Positions 26,753 through 34,700 of a stretch of DNA of 64,000 nt are shown piece after piece. Each line of letters begins with the position of its first letter. Position 1 is the first letter of the stretch. The stretch comes from Methanocalculus chunghsingensis (GTDB lineage: Archaea; Halobacteriota; Methanomicrobia; Methanomicrobiales; Methanocorpusculaceae), in NCBI RefSeq assembly GCF_018132105.1, contig NZ_JWHL01000002.1, positions 176,275 through 240,274 on the forward strand, written 5' to 3'. Position numbers and translations under genes: made by a program. The notes under the pieces are model-generated. The model was not told the origin of the DNA. It did no database searches and saw nothing but the letters and a program-made list of their open reading frames with translations.

Positions 26753-26770
26753 TATTGATTATCCCGGGAG

Positions 26771-28726
26771 TCAGATCCCCCTTCTTCCATGGAGGATGAT
26801 CATACAGAGGAGTGCAGCCAGAGGAATGAGACCGGAGATCGGGGATTGCACCGGGGAGTTTTCGCTGACCGGAGGGGCTTCAAAGAGATCGGGATGCATC
26901 GCGGCTGCCACCTCTTCCAGTGCGTCAACGATTCTCGGGCTGGCACGGCTGATAATGTCGGCATCAATGAGGATCACCTGGTCCTTCTTCACTGCATCGA
27001 GATTCTGGAATCTGGGTTCGTTCATCACGTACTCATAAATGACATCATACCCGCTGCTCCCCATTCCGGTGCCCGAACTGACGAAAATGTACTCCGGATT
27101 TGTCATAATGAAGTCCTCAAATCCGACGACACTCCACTCCTCCATATATTCGAAGGAGTTTGTACCTCCGGCCATCTGAATTACCTCGCTCTGAAATGTC
27201 CTGCCACCCGAGATCCAGAGTGGATCATACCAGACCAGATGTGCTGCGGATGGGCGGGTATCCAGCCGGCTTGTCTTCTGATGAACAGCTCCGATCCTCT
27301 CGTTGAGATCAGCAGAGAGAGTGGAGGCTTCGGCATCTGCCCCGGTGATCTCTCCGATCAGTTCGATATTATCGATGACCCCCTCAAGATCGGTTGGATT
27401 GAGTGCCACCACAACAAGACCGAGCGAGCGCATCCGGGTGATCATATCCTCAGTATTTCCATATGCCGCAAGTACAAGATCGGGTTCTGCCGCGATGACC
27501 TTTTCAAGGTTTATTGTGCTGTATCCTCCGACTTTGGGATAGGCAGCTGCCTCGGCCGGGTAGTCGCAGTAGTCGGTTACCCCGACAACCCTCCCGGAGA
27601 GGCCGAGTGCAAAGAGGATCTCGGTATTGGATGGAGCAAGGGAGACGATACGCTGCGGATACCCATGAATCGTTATCTCTTCCCCGAAATCATCCCGGAT
27701 CGACACGATCCGATCCGTTTCCGTCCGGATTATTTTCACCTCAGGAAGATCCTGATCGACAGGTGGTGCCCGATGCTGTGTGGGTCCTTTTGAGGAGACG
27801 GCAGGCGTCATGATCGGGTTGGGTGCCCCGAGGAGCGCGGGGAGTGCGGTTGCGGTCATCCGGCATGGGTTATCGGTGACGTGGGCGGTGTGGCGGAACG
27901 ATCCATCCGGATTCTGGAGGCTCAGGAGGTGATCGATCACACTCCGTGAATTCTGACGATAATCCCGGGGATCTTCCCCGGCTGCGACCAGTCCCTGGAT
28001 CACCCATGCATCCGATGCTGAGTTGGATGCACTCGTCCCGCCGTAATGATACCCGCCGTCATCCCGCTGCATTGAACGGAGATACTCCACTGCATTCCGT
28101 ACGACCGGATCATCCGGGGATACACCCCCGGCGATGAGTGCCTGGAGTGCAGCCCCGGTGTCATCCGGATCGCTCTCGGCACCTGGTGTCCAGGGGAATC
28201 CGCCATCAGGGTTCTGGGCAGAAATAAGCCAGCTGACCGACCGGGAGGTATCCTCCCCGGCGGATGCCAGCCCGATGATGGTCCAGATTGTGGTATAGAC
28301 ATGATCCCCTGCCTGTCCGTCCGGCTTCACCCGGCTTTTCAGATCCTGCACGTAATTCACCCCATGAAAGCTCCGTGGATCCTCAGATACCGCATGGAGT
28401 GTCAGGATTGTCCGGGCGATGTCCGTTGTCCCTCCCTTCCCGATGGTCTCCCTGTTCATCATCGTCAGGTAATCGACTGGAGAGTTGCCATCTCTCACCC
28501 ATGTTCGTGGATCCTCACCTGCCGCAAAGATGGCGAGGATTGCCCATGAGGTCGTCCCAGGGCTGCTCCCCCTTCCTGCCTCACCAAATCCCCCGTCCTC
28601 CTGCTGGCAGTTTCGCAGATAATCAAGTGCGTTTCTGACTGCATCATCTTCCTGATGCAGTGGGTATGCTCCGACGCATCCGATACAGAGGAGGATGCAG
28701 AGGAGCGCTATCAGGTAGTGTTTCAT
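26771..28726 (-). CDS. fusion of alpha/alpha-toroid repeat domain and BtuF corrinoid-binding domain
   Basis: 651 aa. Signal peptide (1-20); residues about 25-305 are prenyltransferase/squalene-cyclase-like toroid repeats, marked by CQQEDGGFGEAG, AQNPDGGFPW, MQRDDGGYHYGG and LQNPDGSFRH with intervening helices ending in W-x-I-x-G/A; a proline-rich linker follows (306-335); residues about 340-620 are a full BtuF domain (IVSLAPSNTEILFALGLS, YPKVGGYSTIN, VIAAEPDLVLA); a C-terminal helix plus HGRRGI anchors it. There is no DxDD cyclase motif, so a binding rather than catalytic toroid is likely, as in intrinsic factor/transcobalamin. It overlaps the propeller gene by 4 bases. Confidence 0.88.
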   Translation of the reverse strand: MKHYLIALLCILLCIGCVGAYPLHQEDDAVRNALDYLRNCQQEDGGFGEAGRGSSPGTTSWAILAIFAAGEDPRTWVRDGNSPVDYLTMMNRETIGKGGTTDIARTILTLHAVSEDPRSFHGVNYVQDLKSRVKPDGQAGDHVYTTIWTIIGLASAGEDTSRSVSWLISAQNPDGGFPWTPGAESDPDDTGAALQALIAGGVSPDDPVVRNAVEYLRSMQRDDGGYHYGGTSASNSASDAWVIQGLVAAGEDPRDYRQNSRSVIDHLLSLQNPDGSFRHTAHVTDNPCRMTATALPALLGAPNPIMTPAVSSKGPTQHRAPPVDQDLPEVKIIRTETDRIVSIRDDFGEEITIHGYPQRIVSLAPSNTEILFALGLSGRVVGVTDYCDYPAEAAAYPKVGGYSTINLEKVIAAEPDLVLAAYGNTEDMITRMRSLGLVVVALNPTDLEGVIDNIELIGEITGADAEASTLSADLNERIGAVHQKTSRLDTRPSAAHLVWYDPLWISGGRTFQSEVIQMAGGTNSFEYMEEWSVVGFEDFIMTNPEYIFVSSGTGMGSSGYDVIYEYVMNEPRFQNLDAVKKDQVILIDADIISRASPRIVDALEEVAAAMHPDLFEAPPVSENSPVQSPISGLIPLAALLCMIILHGRRGI

Positions 28727-31700
28727 TCCTTCCCCTTCCTTCGTTGATATTCAAGAACGATACCGGCAAGAATGATCAGAATGATGAAGGCGGCCGGTAT
28801 GGCCGCATTGCCGGTATCTGATGTCTTTTGATGATGCGCTGAACCCGTCTCTTCCGATATGTCTTTCTCTTGGGCCTCTGATCTCACAATCACCGGGATC
28901 TCCTCGACCGCAATGAGCGCAAAGGCAGAGAGGCCGGAAGGAGATACTGCCCGGAATGTCATGACGTCGGTGTCAGCATCCTCAATCTGCTCCGGGAGGA
29001 GAATCTCCCCTGTTCCATCATCCCTGATATGCGCTATCCGGATGGACTCGGCCCCCCCATGCTCCATAACCCAGTACCCGGGGATCGAGAGCGAAATAGT
29101 GGCGGTCCTGATATCACGGCCATTCTGGAGGTTTTCAGCCCTGGCATGCATCAGGTATGCCATCCCGGTGATCAGGTGTCGTTCCCCGTCTGCCAGGGAG
29201 CGGAGGAGCTGGACATTCTCCAGAGTGATCTCATCATCGAGCCGGATCGCTATGCCGGCATCATCGGGGAAGATTGCAAGATCCAGATCCAGCGACCCGG
29301 AGACATTCCCGATGCCCGGATATTCGGCCTCTGCCGGAGCGAACGAAACCCTGATGCCTGTAACGTCAGCCCTATAGATCCCATCCTTCTCTTCACCCCC
29401 TCGTATGTGGAAGGTGAGGGTGTATTTGCTGAGATCGAGATGCACAGCGTCAGAGAGGATGGTCACTTCTCCTCCACCGGCAGCAGCTTCATCTCTGTCG
29501 ATCGCTATCGTAAGCCCGTCATCACCCCGGATGAGCTCTGTTCCATCCGGAAGGAGGAGAGGAATCCTCTCACCGGATATCTCTTTGGCGCCCCCTTCCT
29601 CCTGCCGGAGTTCCTGGGACGGACCTGCCTGGGATCCCCCCGGCTGATGGGGGGAGCCTTGTACCGCGATCCTCAGTGCGATCACATCAGAGGATGACTC
29701 CGGCGTGGAGGACATGCTCTCACTCCAGTAGAAGATGACCTCATCACCTTCCCCGACGGTATGGACATTTGAACCAACGGCTGGTGATACGCCGTTGACC
29801 TGGTACATCCACCCCTCTGCACCCCGGTTCGCTCTCCCTTTTATCGAGTTGATGAAGAGCGACCCGTACTCATGAAAATACGAGTCATCGATGGTATAGG
29901 CATTCCCTGATGCATGGAGGGCACCAAAGGCGGTCAGGGTATCGACCTCGTACGTTTTGCCACTATTATCGGCGGTCGCGGTGAAGGTTCCGGGCCGGAG
30001 TACAATCGTCCGCCAAGGGAGTCCTTCTCCCCCGCTACCACCGCTACCACCGCCTCCGGATGCGATGGTGATCGGGGCAAAGATACTGAATGGGGAGGCA
30101 TATCCGGTGATGGTCTGGTTGCCTGAATCGATGACCTGATCGTCGAGAGCAAACCAGTTCGAGCCATCGTATCTGTGGATTGATGTCCTGAATCCTGTGG
30201 CGAAGAGACTCGCCCATTCTTCATCCGTAAAAGGGCCAAACGTCAGACCAATTGCAGGATCAAAGTGCGTACCGGCAGGTCCGAGGATATAGATATGATC
30301 AGCCAGCCTGAGGGTCGAACCTGCAGGGGGGACAGGGATCTCCGGGGCTATCCCCACAGAGAGATCAGCTACGACCGTCCCATTACGCATGGGGGATGTG
30401 TTCCCTGCAATATGGAGGCTGATTTCTGAATACCTGATGTTGATCTCTTCTGTTGTTCTTCCTGTTGAGCTATTGACGGACTGGTTGATATCATACGTAC
30501 GTGGGGGCGATACGACCGTTATCGTGTCATGTGCAACCGAATCCGGTCCGAACGGATTACTCACGGTCAGACTGACGTGATAGACCTGCAGGCCTTCAGA
30601 CGAAGATATGTATGTGTTTTCAGGGTGCTGCTGGGTTGAGGTATTTCCATCTCCAAAATCCCAAAACCAGGTGAGGGGATCAGATCCCGTGGAGGTATCA
30701 TAGAACTGAACAGCAAGAGGGCTCTCTCCACGACTTCTTTCGGTCGTAAAGGATGCAGTAGCCCGCTCCCCTTCAGGCGGCTCCCCGGCATCGCCAAATG
30801 CATGCAGGATGCCTTCATCAGTTCCAATGATTAGTATGCCATCTGCGTATGATGGTGATGACATGATGTAGTTGGATGTCGGGTATCTCCAGACCTCCTT
30901 ACCGTCGGTCGTTACGGCGTAGATTGTTCCGCCTGCAGTATTTGATGCAAAATAGACGGTTCCATCTGCGATGACCGGTGTTGTATCCACCTTTCCATCC
31001 ACCTGGAACGACCAGATGTGATCACCAGTTGCCGCATCAAGCCGGTGGAGGGAGTGATCTGCATTTGTTCCAAGATAGATGGATCCCTCATGGATGGCGG
31101 GTGACCCCCATGCTCCACTGACTGGGATACGCCACTGCACTTCCCCTGACCCGATCTCAGATGCATAGAGGTAATCAAGAGTCGTCAGATAGACGGTATC
31201 CCCGGATATGACCGGGCTTGATCTGATCTGGCTGTCGAGGGCTGTTGTCCATATCTCATCACCGGAGATGGCATCGACGGCAATAAGGAGGTGATCATCA
31301 CGGTGTCCTGCAAAGACGATCATGCCGTCTGCATAGGCGGGTGATGTATATGCAAACGTTCTCCCTCCGGTCTCATATCTCCAGAGCGTCTCTCCCTCGG
31401 TTGAGATGGCATGGAGGGTTCCGTTTGAGAGGGAGGTTACATAAACCCTATCATTCCAGACAGCCGGGGTGGATGCAAGACCATGCCAGTTTCCGTTCGA
31501 CCGTCCGATATCTACCCCCCTGCTCCAGCGCGTGCTTCCATCCATACGGTCGATAGCATACAGTCTTCCATCCATGCACCCGATGAAGACGAGATCATCC
31601 GTTACTGCCGCACCCGAGACGGTCCCCTCACCGATGCCGAGGGGATTTCTCCAGATCTCCTCACCGGTTTCTGCATCCAGACTGAAGAGATGGTACTCTT

Positions 31701-32001
31701 CACCGGGAGTGAAGACCATATCAGGCCAGACTCCGATGTATATCCTGCCGTCAGCGACTGCTGGTGATGCTCCTATGAACTCTCCGAGTTCTTTCTGCCA
31801 GAGAATCGGTGCATTCAGCTGATTCTCTTTGGAAGAAATAATATCTCCTGAATCCCCATCGTCCGGTATATACGCTGAGGTGAGGGGGGCAGTGAGGATC
31901 ATCAGGCTGCAGATGATGGCGATGCTGATACCAATCCTCTTCAGCGTCTTTCGTACCCCCCCCTCCTCAAAAGATGTTCCGTCTCTCATGCTGCCCACCA
32001 T
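28723..32001 (-). CDS. membrane-anchored PQQ-type beta-propeller, PKD and DUF4430 protein
   Basis: 1092 aa. A signal/transmembrane helix lies near residues 22-43. Residues about 65-405 are seven or so PQQ-like propeller blades, each with an AVADGRIYIG or VYVTSLSNGTLHAI type strand pair and GEEIW/GSTRW turns. A PKD domain (about 415-500) has WFWDFGDGNTST. After a beta-rich region and a Gly-rich hinge comes a DUF4430 domain (about 655-785: FGALHASGNAYTID, GWMYQVNGVSPAVG, DEVIFYWSES). A further beta region precedes a C-terminal helix and YQRRKGKE. It overlaps the toroid-BtuF gene by 4 bases. Role inferred: surface receptor of the uptake system. Confidence 0.85.
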   Translation of the reverse strand: MVGSMRDGTSFEEGGVRKTLKRIGISIAIICSLMILTAPLTSAYIPDDGDSGDIISSKENQLNAPILWQKELGEFIGASPAVADGRIYIGVWPDMVFTPGEEYHLFSLDAETGEEIWRNPLGIGEGTVSGAAVTDDLVFIGCMDGRLYAIDRMDGSTRWSRGVDIGRSNGNWHGLASTPAVWNDRVYVTSLSNGTLHAISTEGETLWRYETGGRTFAYTSPAYADGMIVFAGHRDDHLLIAVDAISGDEIWTTALDSQIRSSPVISGDTVYLTTLDYLYASEIGSGEVQWRIPVSGAWGSPAIHEGSIYLGTNADHSLHRLDAATGDHIWSFQVDGKVDTTPVIADGTVYFASNTAGGTIYAVTTDGKEVWRYPTSNYIMSSPSYADGILIIGTDEGILHAFGDAGEPPEGERATASFTTERSRGESPLAVQFYDTSTGSDPLTWFWDFGDGNTSTQQHPENTYISSSEGLQVYHVSLTVSNPFGPDSVAHDTITVVSPPRTYDINQSVNSSTGRTTEEINIRYSEISLHIAGNTSPMRNGTVVADLSVGIAPEIPVPPAGSTLRLADHIYILGPAGTHFDPAIGLTFGPFTDEEWASLFATGFRTSIHRYDGSNWFALDDQVIDSGNQTITGYASPFSIFAPITIASGGGGSGGSGGEGLPWRTIVLRPGTFTATADNSGKTYEVDTLTAFGALHASGNAYTIDDSYFHEYGSLFINSIKGRANRGAEGWMYQVNGVSPAVGSNVHTVGEGDEVIFYWSESMSSTPESSSDVIALRIAVQGSPHQPGGSQAGPSQELRQEEGGAKEISGERIPLLLPDGTELIRGDDGLTIAIDRDEAAAGGGEVTILSDAVHLDLSKYTLTFHIRGGEEKDGIYRADVTGIRVSFAPAEAEYPGIGNVSGSLDLDLAIFPDDAGIAIRLDDEITLENVQLLRSLADGERHLITGMAYLMHARAENLQNGRDIRTATISLSIPGYWVMEHGGAESIRIAHIRDDGTGEILLPEQIEDADTDVMTFRAVSPSGLSAFALIAVEEIPVIVRSEAQEKDISEETGSAHHQKTSDTGNAAIPAAFIILIILAGIVLEYQRRKGKE

Positions 32002-32009
32002 ACAACAGA

Positions 32010-33431
32010 TCAGAGGTGGGGGATCTTCCCCACATAGGCATAGGCGATCAATGCCGCATCGGCTCCATCGACGACGCCGTCACCATTGAAGTCGGCACGC
32101 TGATCGACAGAAACCATATCTGCTGCCATGTAGGCGACACGGGCAACATCCCCGATATCGATCCGGCCGTTTTTATTGAAGTCACCTCGCACAATCTGCC
32201 GGATGATTCCTGGCTGTACGGAGATTGGATAATCGTTGAAATCCAGATCACTCCATTCTGCATGGATTGATTGCAGGCCCGCCATCTCACCGGGATGGCC
32301 TGTGGCGGTGATCGTCAGGTATGCTATCACCGCCGACTCAGGGATCTCGATCAGCCGGGGTGAGGTGACTGCCACCATGAGATGGCTGATATGGTATTCC
32401 ACCGTCAGTTCCGCATCTGGCAGGGCTGTCTGATTCAGGGTGAGATTGGTGATACTGAGGGATGCCGGATCATAGTTGATGGAAAAGCCAAAGCCGGTGG
32501 CTCCGGTCATATCGGCCAGGGAGAGAGGCAGCACCGTCGGGGAGTCCATCATGACCGTTCCAGATGGGAGGGTGAGTACCGGCATCATCGTTGGGATATG
32601 TGCCGTGATAGTCACAACGGACTCTGCGGTCTCCGGGGTGGATCCCCATGCTCCATACCAGAGTTCGATGAGGTCGCCGTCCTCGAGTTCATATCCGGCA
32701 ACACCGACCTCGGCACTCACTCCATTGATCTGGTAGAGCCAGGAGTCCCAGGTGTCAGGATTATACGCGACATCATCGATTGCGTAGAGGAACGGCCCCC
32801 AGTCGGTCTGCTGGATGGCATAGTCGAAGGTACCCAGGTGAGATGCCGTATCGAGTGCGCCGAGTGCACTTGTCCTGTTCACCTGGTACTCGGCTGTTTC
32901 ATTGTTGAATGGGATGACGGTGAAGGTCTCGCCGGGTGTCAGGGTGACGGTTCCGGTCCATGAGAAAGATGCGGGTTCCGGCTCCCGGATCTCTGCCGTT
33001 ATGGTGACAACGGACTCTGCGGTCTCCGGGGTGGATCCCCATGCTCCATACCAGATTTCGATGAGATCGCCGTCCTCAAGTTCATACCCGGCAACGCCGA
33101 CCTCGGCACTCACTCCATTGACCTGATAGAGCCATGAGTCCCAGGTGTCAGGATTATACGCGACATCATCGATTGCGTAGAGGAACGGTCCCCAGTCGGT
33201 CTGCTGGATGGCATAGTCGAAATCTCCGAGACGGGATGCCGTATCGAGTGCGCCGAGTGCACTTGTCCTGTTCACCTGGTACTCGGCTGTCTCATCATTG
33301 AACGGGATGACGGTGAAGGTCTCTCCGGGTGTCAGGGTGACGGTTCCGGTCCACTCAATTGCATTCGCACAACTTACCAGCATTGCCAGCAGGAGGAGTG
33401 GTATCATCAGCTTCTGTACATTCATTATCAT
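32010..33431 (-). CDS. secreted protein with two DUF4430 domains, cohesin-like and dockerin modules
   Basis: 473 aa. Signal peptide (1-24); two DUF4430 domains at 27-148 and 158-279 that differ at only about 7 positions (each contains NRTSALGALDTAS, DSWLYQ and WYGAWGSTPETAES); a cohesin-like beta domain (about 283-410, FGFSINYDPASLSITNL); and a type I dockerin (about 413-470) with two calcium loops, GDFNKNGRIDIGD and ADFNGDGVVDGAD. DUF4430 is the fold of the transcobalamin C-terminal domain. No anchor is visible, so it is probably held at the surface by cohesin-dockerin contact. First gene of the second uptake transcript. Confidence 0.87.
   Translation of the reverse strand: MIMNVQKLMIPLLLLAMLVSCANAIEWTGTVTLTPGETFTVIPFNDETAEYQVNRTSALGALDTASRLGDFDYAIQQTDWGPFLYAIDDVAYNPDTWDSWLYQVNGVSAEVGVAGYELEDGDLIEIWYGAWGSTPETAESVVTITAEIREPEPASFSWTGTVTLTPGETFTVIPFNNETAEYQVNRTSALGALDTASHLGTFDYAIQQTDWGPFLYAIDDVAYNPDTWDSWLYQINGVSAEVGVAGYELEDGDLIELWYGAWGSTPETAESVVTITAHIPTMMPVLTLPSGTVMMDSPTVLPLSLADMTGATGFGFSINYDPASLSITNLTLNQTALPDAELTVEYHISHLMVAVTSPRLIEIPESAVIAYLTITATGHPGEMAGLQSIHAEWSDLDFNDYPISVQPGIIRQIVRGDFNKNGRIDIGDVARVAYMAADMVSVDQRADFNGDGVVDGADAALIAYAYVGKIPHL
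32595..32960 (-). repeat. DUF4430 repeat unit 2
   Basis: 366 bases encoding residues 158-279 of the DUF4430-dockerin protein. It is almost identical in DNA to 32988-33353; for example, the stretch around GTCCCAGGTGTCAGGATTAT and the codons for WYGAWGSTPETAES are shared. It is a direct tandem copy separated by a 27-base linker. Confidence 0.9.
32988..33353 (-). repeat. DUF4430 repeat unit 1
   Basis: Partner of 32595-32960, encoding residues 27-148. The two copies differ by about 7 amino acids in 122 and keep identical synonymous codons over long stretches, which implies recent duplication or ongoing gene conversion. Confidence 0.9.
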
Positions 33432-33437
33432 AATGCA

Positions 33438-33487
33438 AGTACAATTGTACTAATACAATATAGTTTGCACTATTTGATTTGTACAAA
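33438..33487 (-). promoter_or_regulatory. promoter with palindromic operators before the DUF4430 operon
   Basis: On the minus strand the TATA-like ACTATATTG (33456-33464) lies 29 bases before the ATG at 33431, predicting a nearly leaderless message. A perfect 14-base palindrome AGTACAATTGTACT (33438-33451) covers the predicted start site, and a second palindrome TTTGTACAAA (33478-33487) lies upstream of the TATA box. Both are built from the half-site GTACAA, so a dimeric repressor could clamp the promoter. The rest of the 201-base gap (33432-33632) shows no convincing gene. Confidence 0.65.
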
Positions 33488-33632
33488 GACAAATATTATT
33501 GTTTAAGGGGCCGGGCACTTTGAGACAGGTACCGGCTGGGTTGGAAGAGTTGTGGAAAAAGGTCATTTCAGCGGAGAAAAGAAGGATAGCTTCTCCACCT
33601 CCGGGATTAACGGCAATAATCGCATGACATCA

Positions 33633-34700
33633 TTACAGGGTCCAGAAGACCTCCCCGGTCTCCTTCAATGGAATAACTCCAAGATATGCATCATCAAGGG
33701 TGAAATCATCCGGAACCTCAAAGAGAAGGAAACCCTGTTTATTCTCTTTTCGCTCAAGGATCGTCTCTGTGTACAATTCTCCGAGCGAGATATGATCACT
33801 TCGCCTGCCCGGCATCTCCACAGGTGTATAGATCGTCTCCGGACCATAAAGGGTGAATGCAGAAATCCTGGGAATCTCCGCAAGGTAATAGAGGCCATCA
33901 TGGTTGCCGCGGTGCGTCACCTGAAGGCATGTAAGAAGGTACTTGCTGCCGTCCCTGGCGCTTTGTGACACCAGCCCCTGATCAGACTCATACGTAAAAG
34001 AGCTCCGGAACGTACTATACTGATACATGATCGAGAGCTCATTGCTCTTCCGGGCATCCATGTAGATGAACGGTGTCCCGGGTGAGAGGATCGGACCAGG
34101 TATCCTTTCAGCCAGCTCATCTCCGCCGCCTCTTCCGAGATGGATAAACCCGGCAGGATCTCCAAGGGGACTCCATACCAGTGTCAGATCCCTGCCGGAT
34201 GGTACCTCAAAGAGAAGCCACCCACTGACCTCATCTTCCGGGGAAGGTATGCTATCGGGGTAGTGTGGGTGTGTCGGCGGCATCCGGGCAAAGACGTTAC
34301 GATAGTCTTCATCCCCTCCTCTGAGATGGAAGTCGTGAGGGGAGGTACGTAATGCGTGTGATTCTGAGAGACGACGCATCGTGACGCTGATGAGAATAAA
34401 TTCATTCCCTGCATCAGGAGAGGGGTTGAAGATATTGGCCTCCCTGATGAGCCTCTCTGCCTGGTGCCCGCAAATGATGCCAGAGACGGTGATCTCACAG
34501 AGGGTACCCCCGTAACCGGCAATAAGGGGTTCATCCATTGGCTCCCCTCCCCATGTTCCGGACGGCACCTGATCAGGGAGGGTCACTGGACGGGTTTCTT
34601 CTGCAACCGGCTCATCTGACGGAATGGTCATACAGCCGGCAACTGCGACTGAAAAAATGAGGAACACCCCAATGAGAAAGATACGATATGACGATCTCAT
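33633..34700 (-). CDS. lipoprotein with two DUF4352-like domains
   Basis: 355 aa. Signal peptide with lipobox VAVAGC at about residues 18-23, giving a lipid-anchored extracellular protein. Two immunoglobulin-like halves follow, each with the DUF4352 pattern: EFILISVTMRR...PHDFHLRGGDE...SGWLLFEVPSG (about 95-170) and YLLTCLQVTHRGN...GFLLFEVPDDF (about 250-345). Such domains are common in surface lipoproteins with unknown ligands. It overlaps the BtuD-like ATPase gene by 4 bases and so belongs to the importer transcript; it could be an accessory surface component. Confidence 0.82.
   Translation of the reverse strand: MRSSYRIFLIGVFLIFSVAVAGCMTIPSDEPVAEETRPVTLPDQVPSGTWGGEPMDEPLIAGYGGTLCEITVSGIICGHQAERLIREANIFNPSPDAGNEFILISVTMRRLSESHALRTSPHDFHLRGGDEDYRNVFARMPPTHPHYPDSIPSPEDEVSGWLLFEVPSGRDLTLVWSPLGDPAGFIHLGRGGGDELAERIPGPILSPGTPFIYMDARKSNELSIMYQYSTFRSSFTYESDQGLVSQSARDGSKYLLTCLQVTHRGNHDGLYYLAEIPRISAFTLYGPETIYTPVEMPGRRSDHISLGELYTETILERKENKQGFLLFEVPDDFTLDDAYLGVIPLKETGEVFWTL

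Noticed and set aside
26771..28726. Squalene-hopene cyclase or prenyltransferase activity for the toroid domain
   Set aside because: No DxDD or zinc-site pattern, an extracellular signal peptide and a BtuF fusion argue against terpene chemistry.
33552..33968. 138-codon plus-strand open frame at the end of the DUF4352 lipoprotein gene
   Set aside because: Mostly antisense to the lipoprotein coding sequence, with no domain pattern; the 33432-33632 gap is better read as a promoter region.
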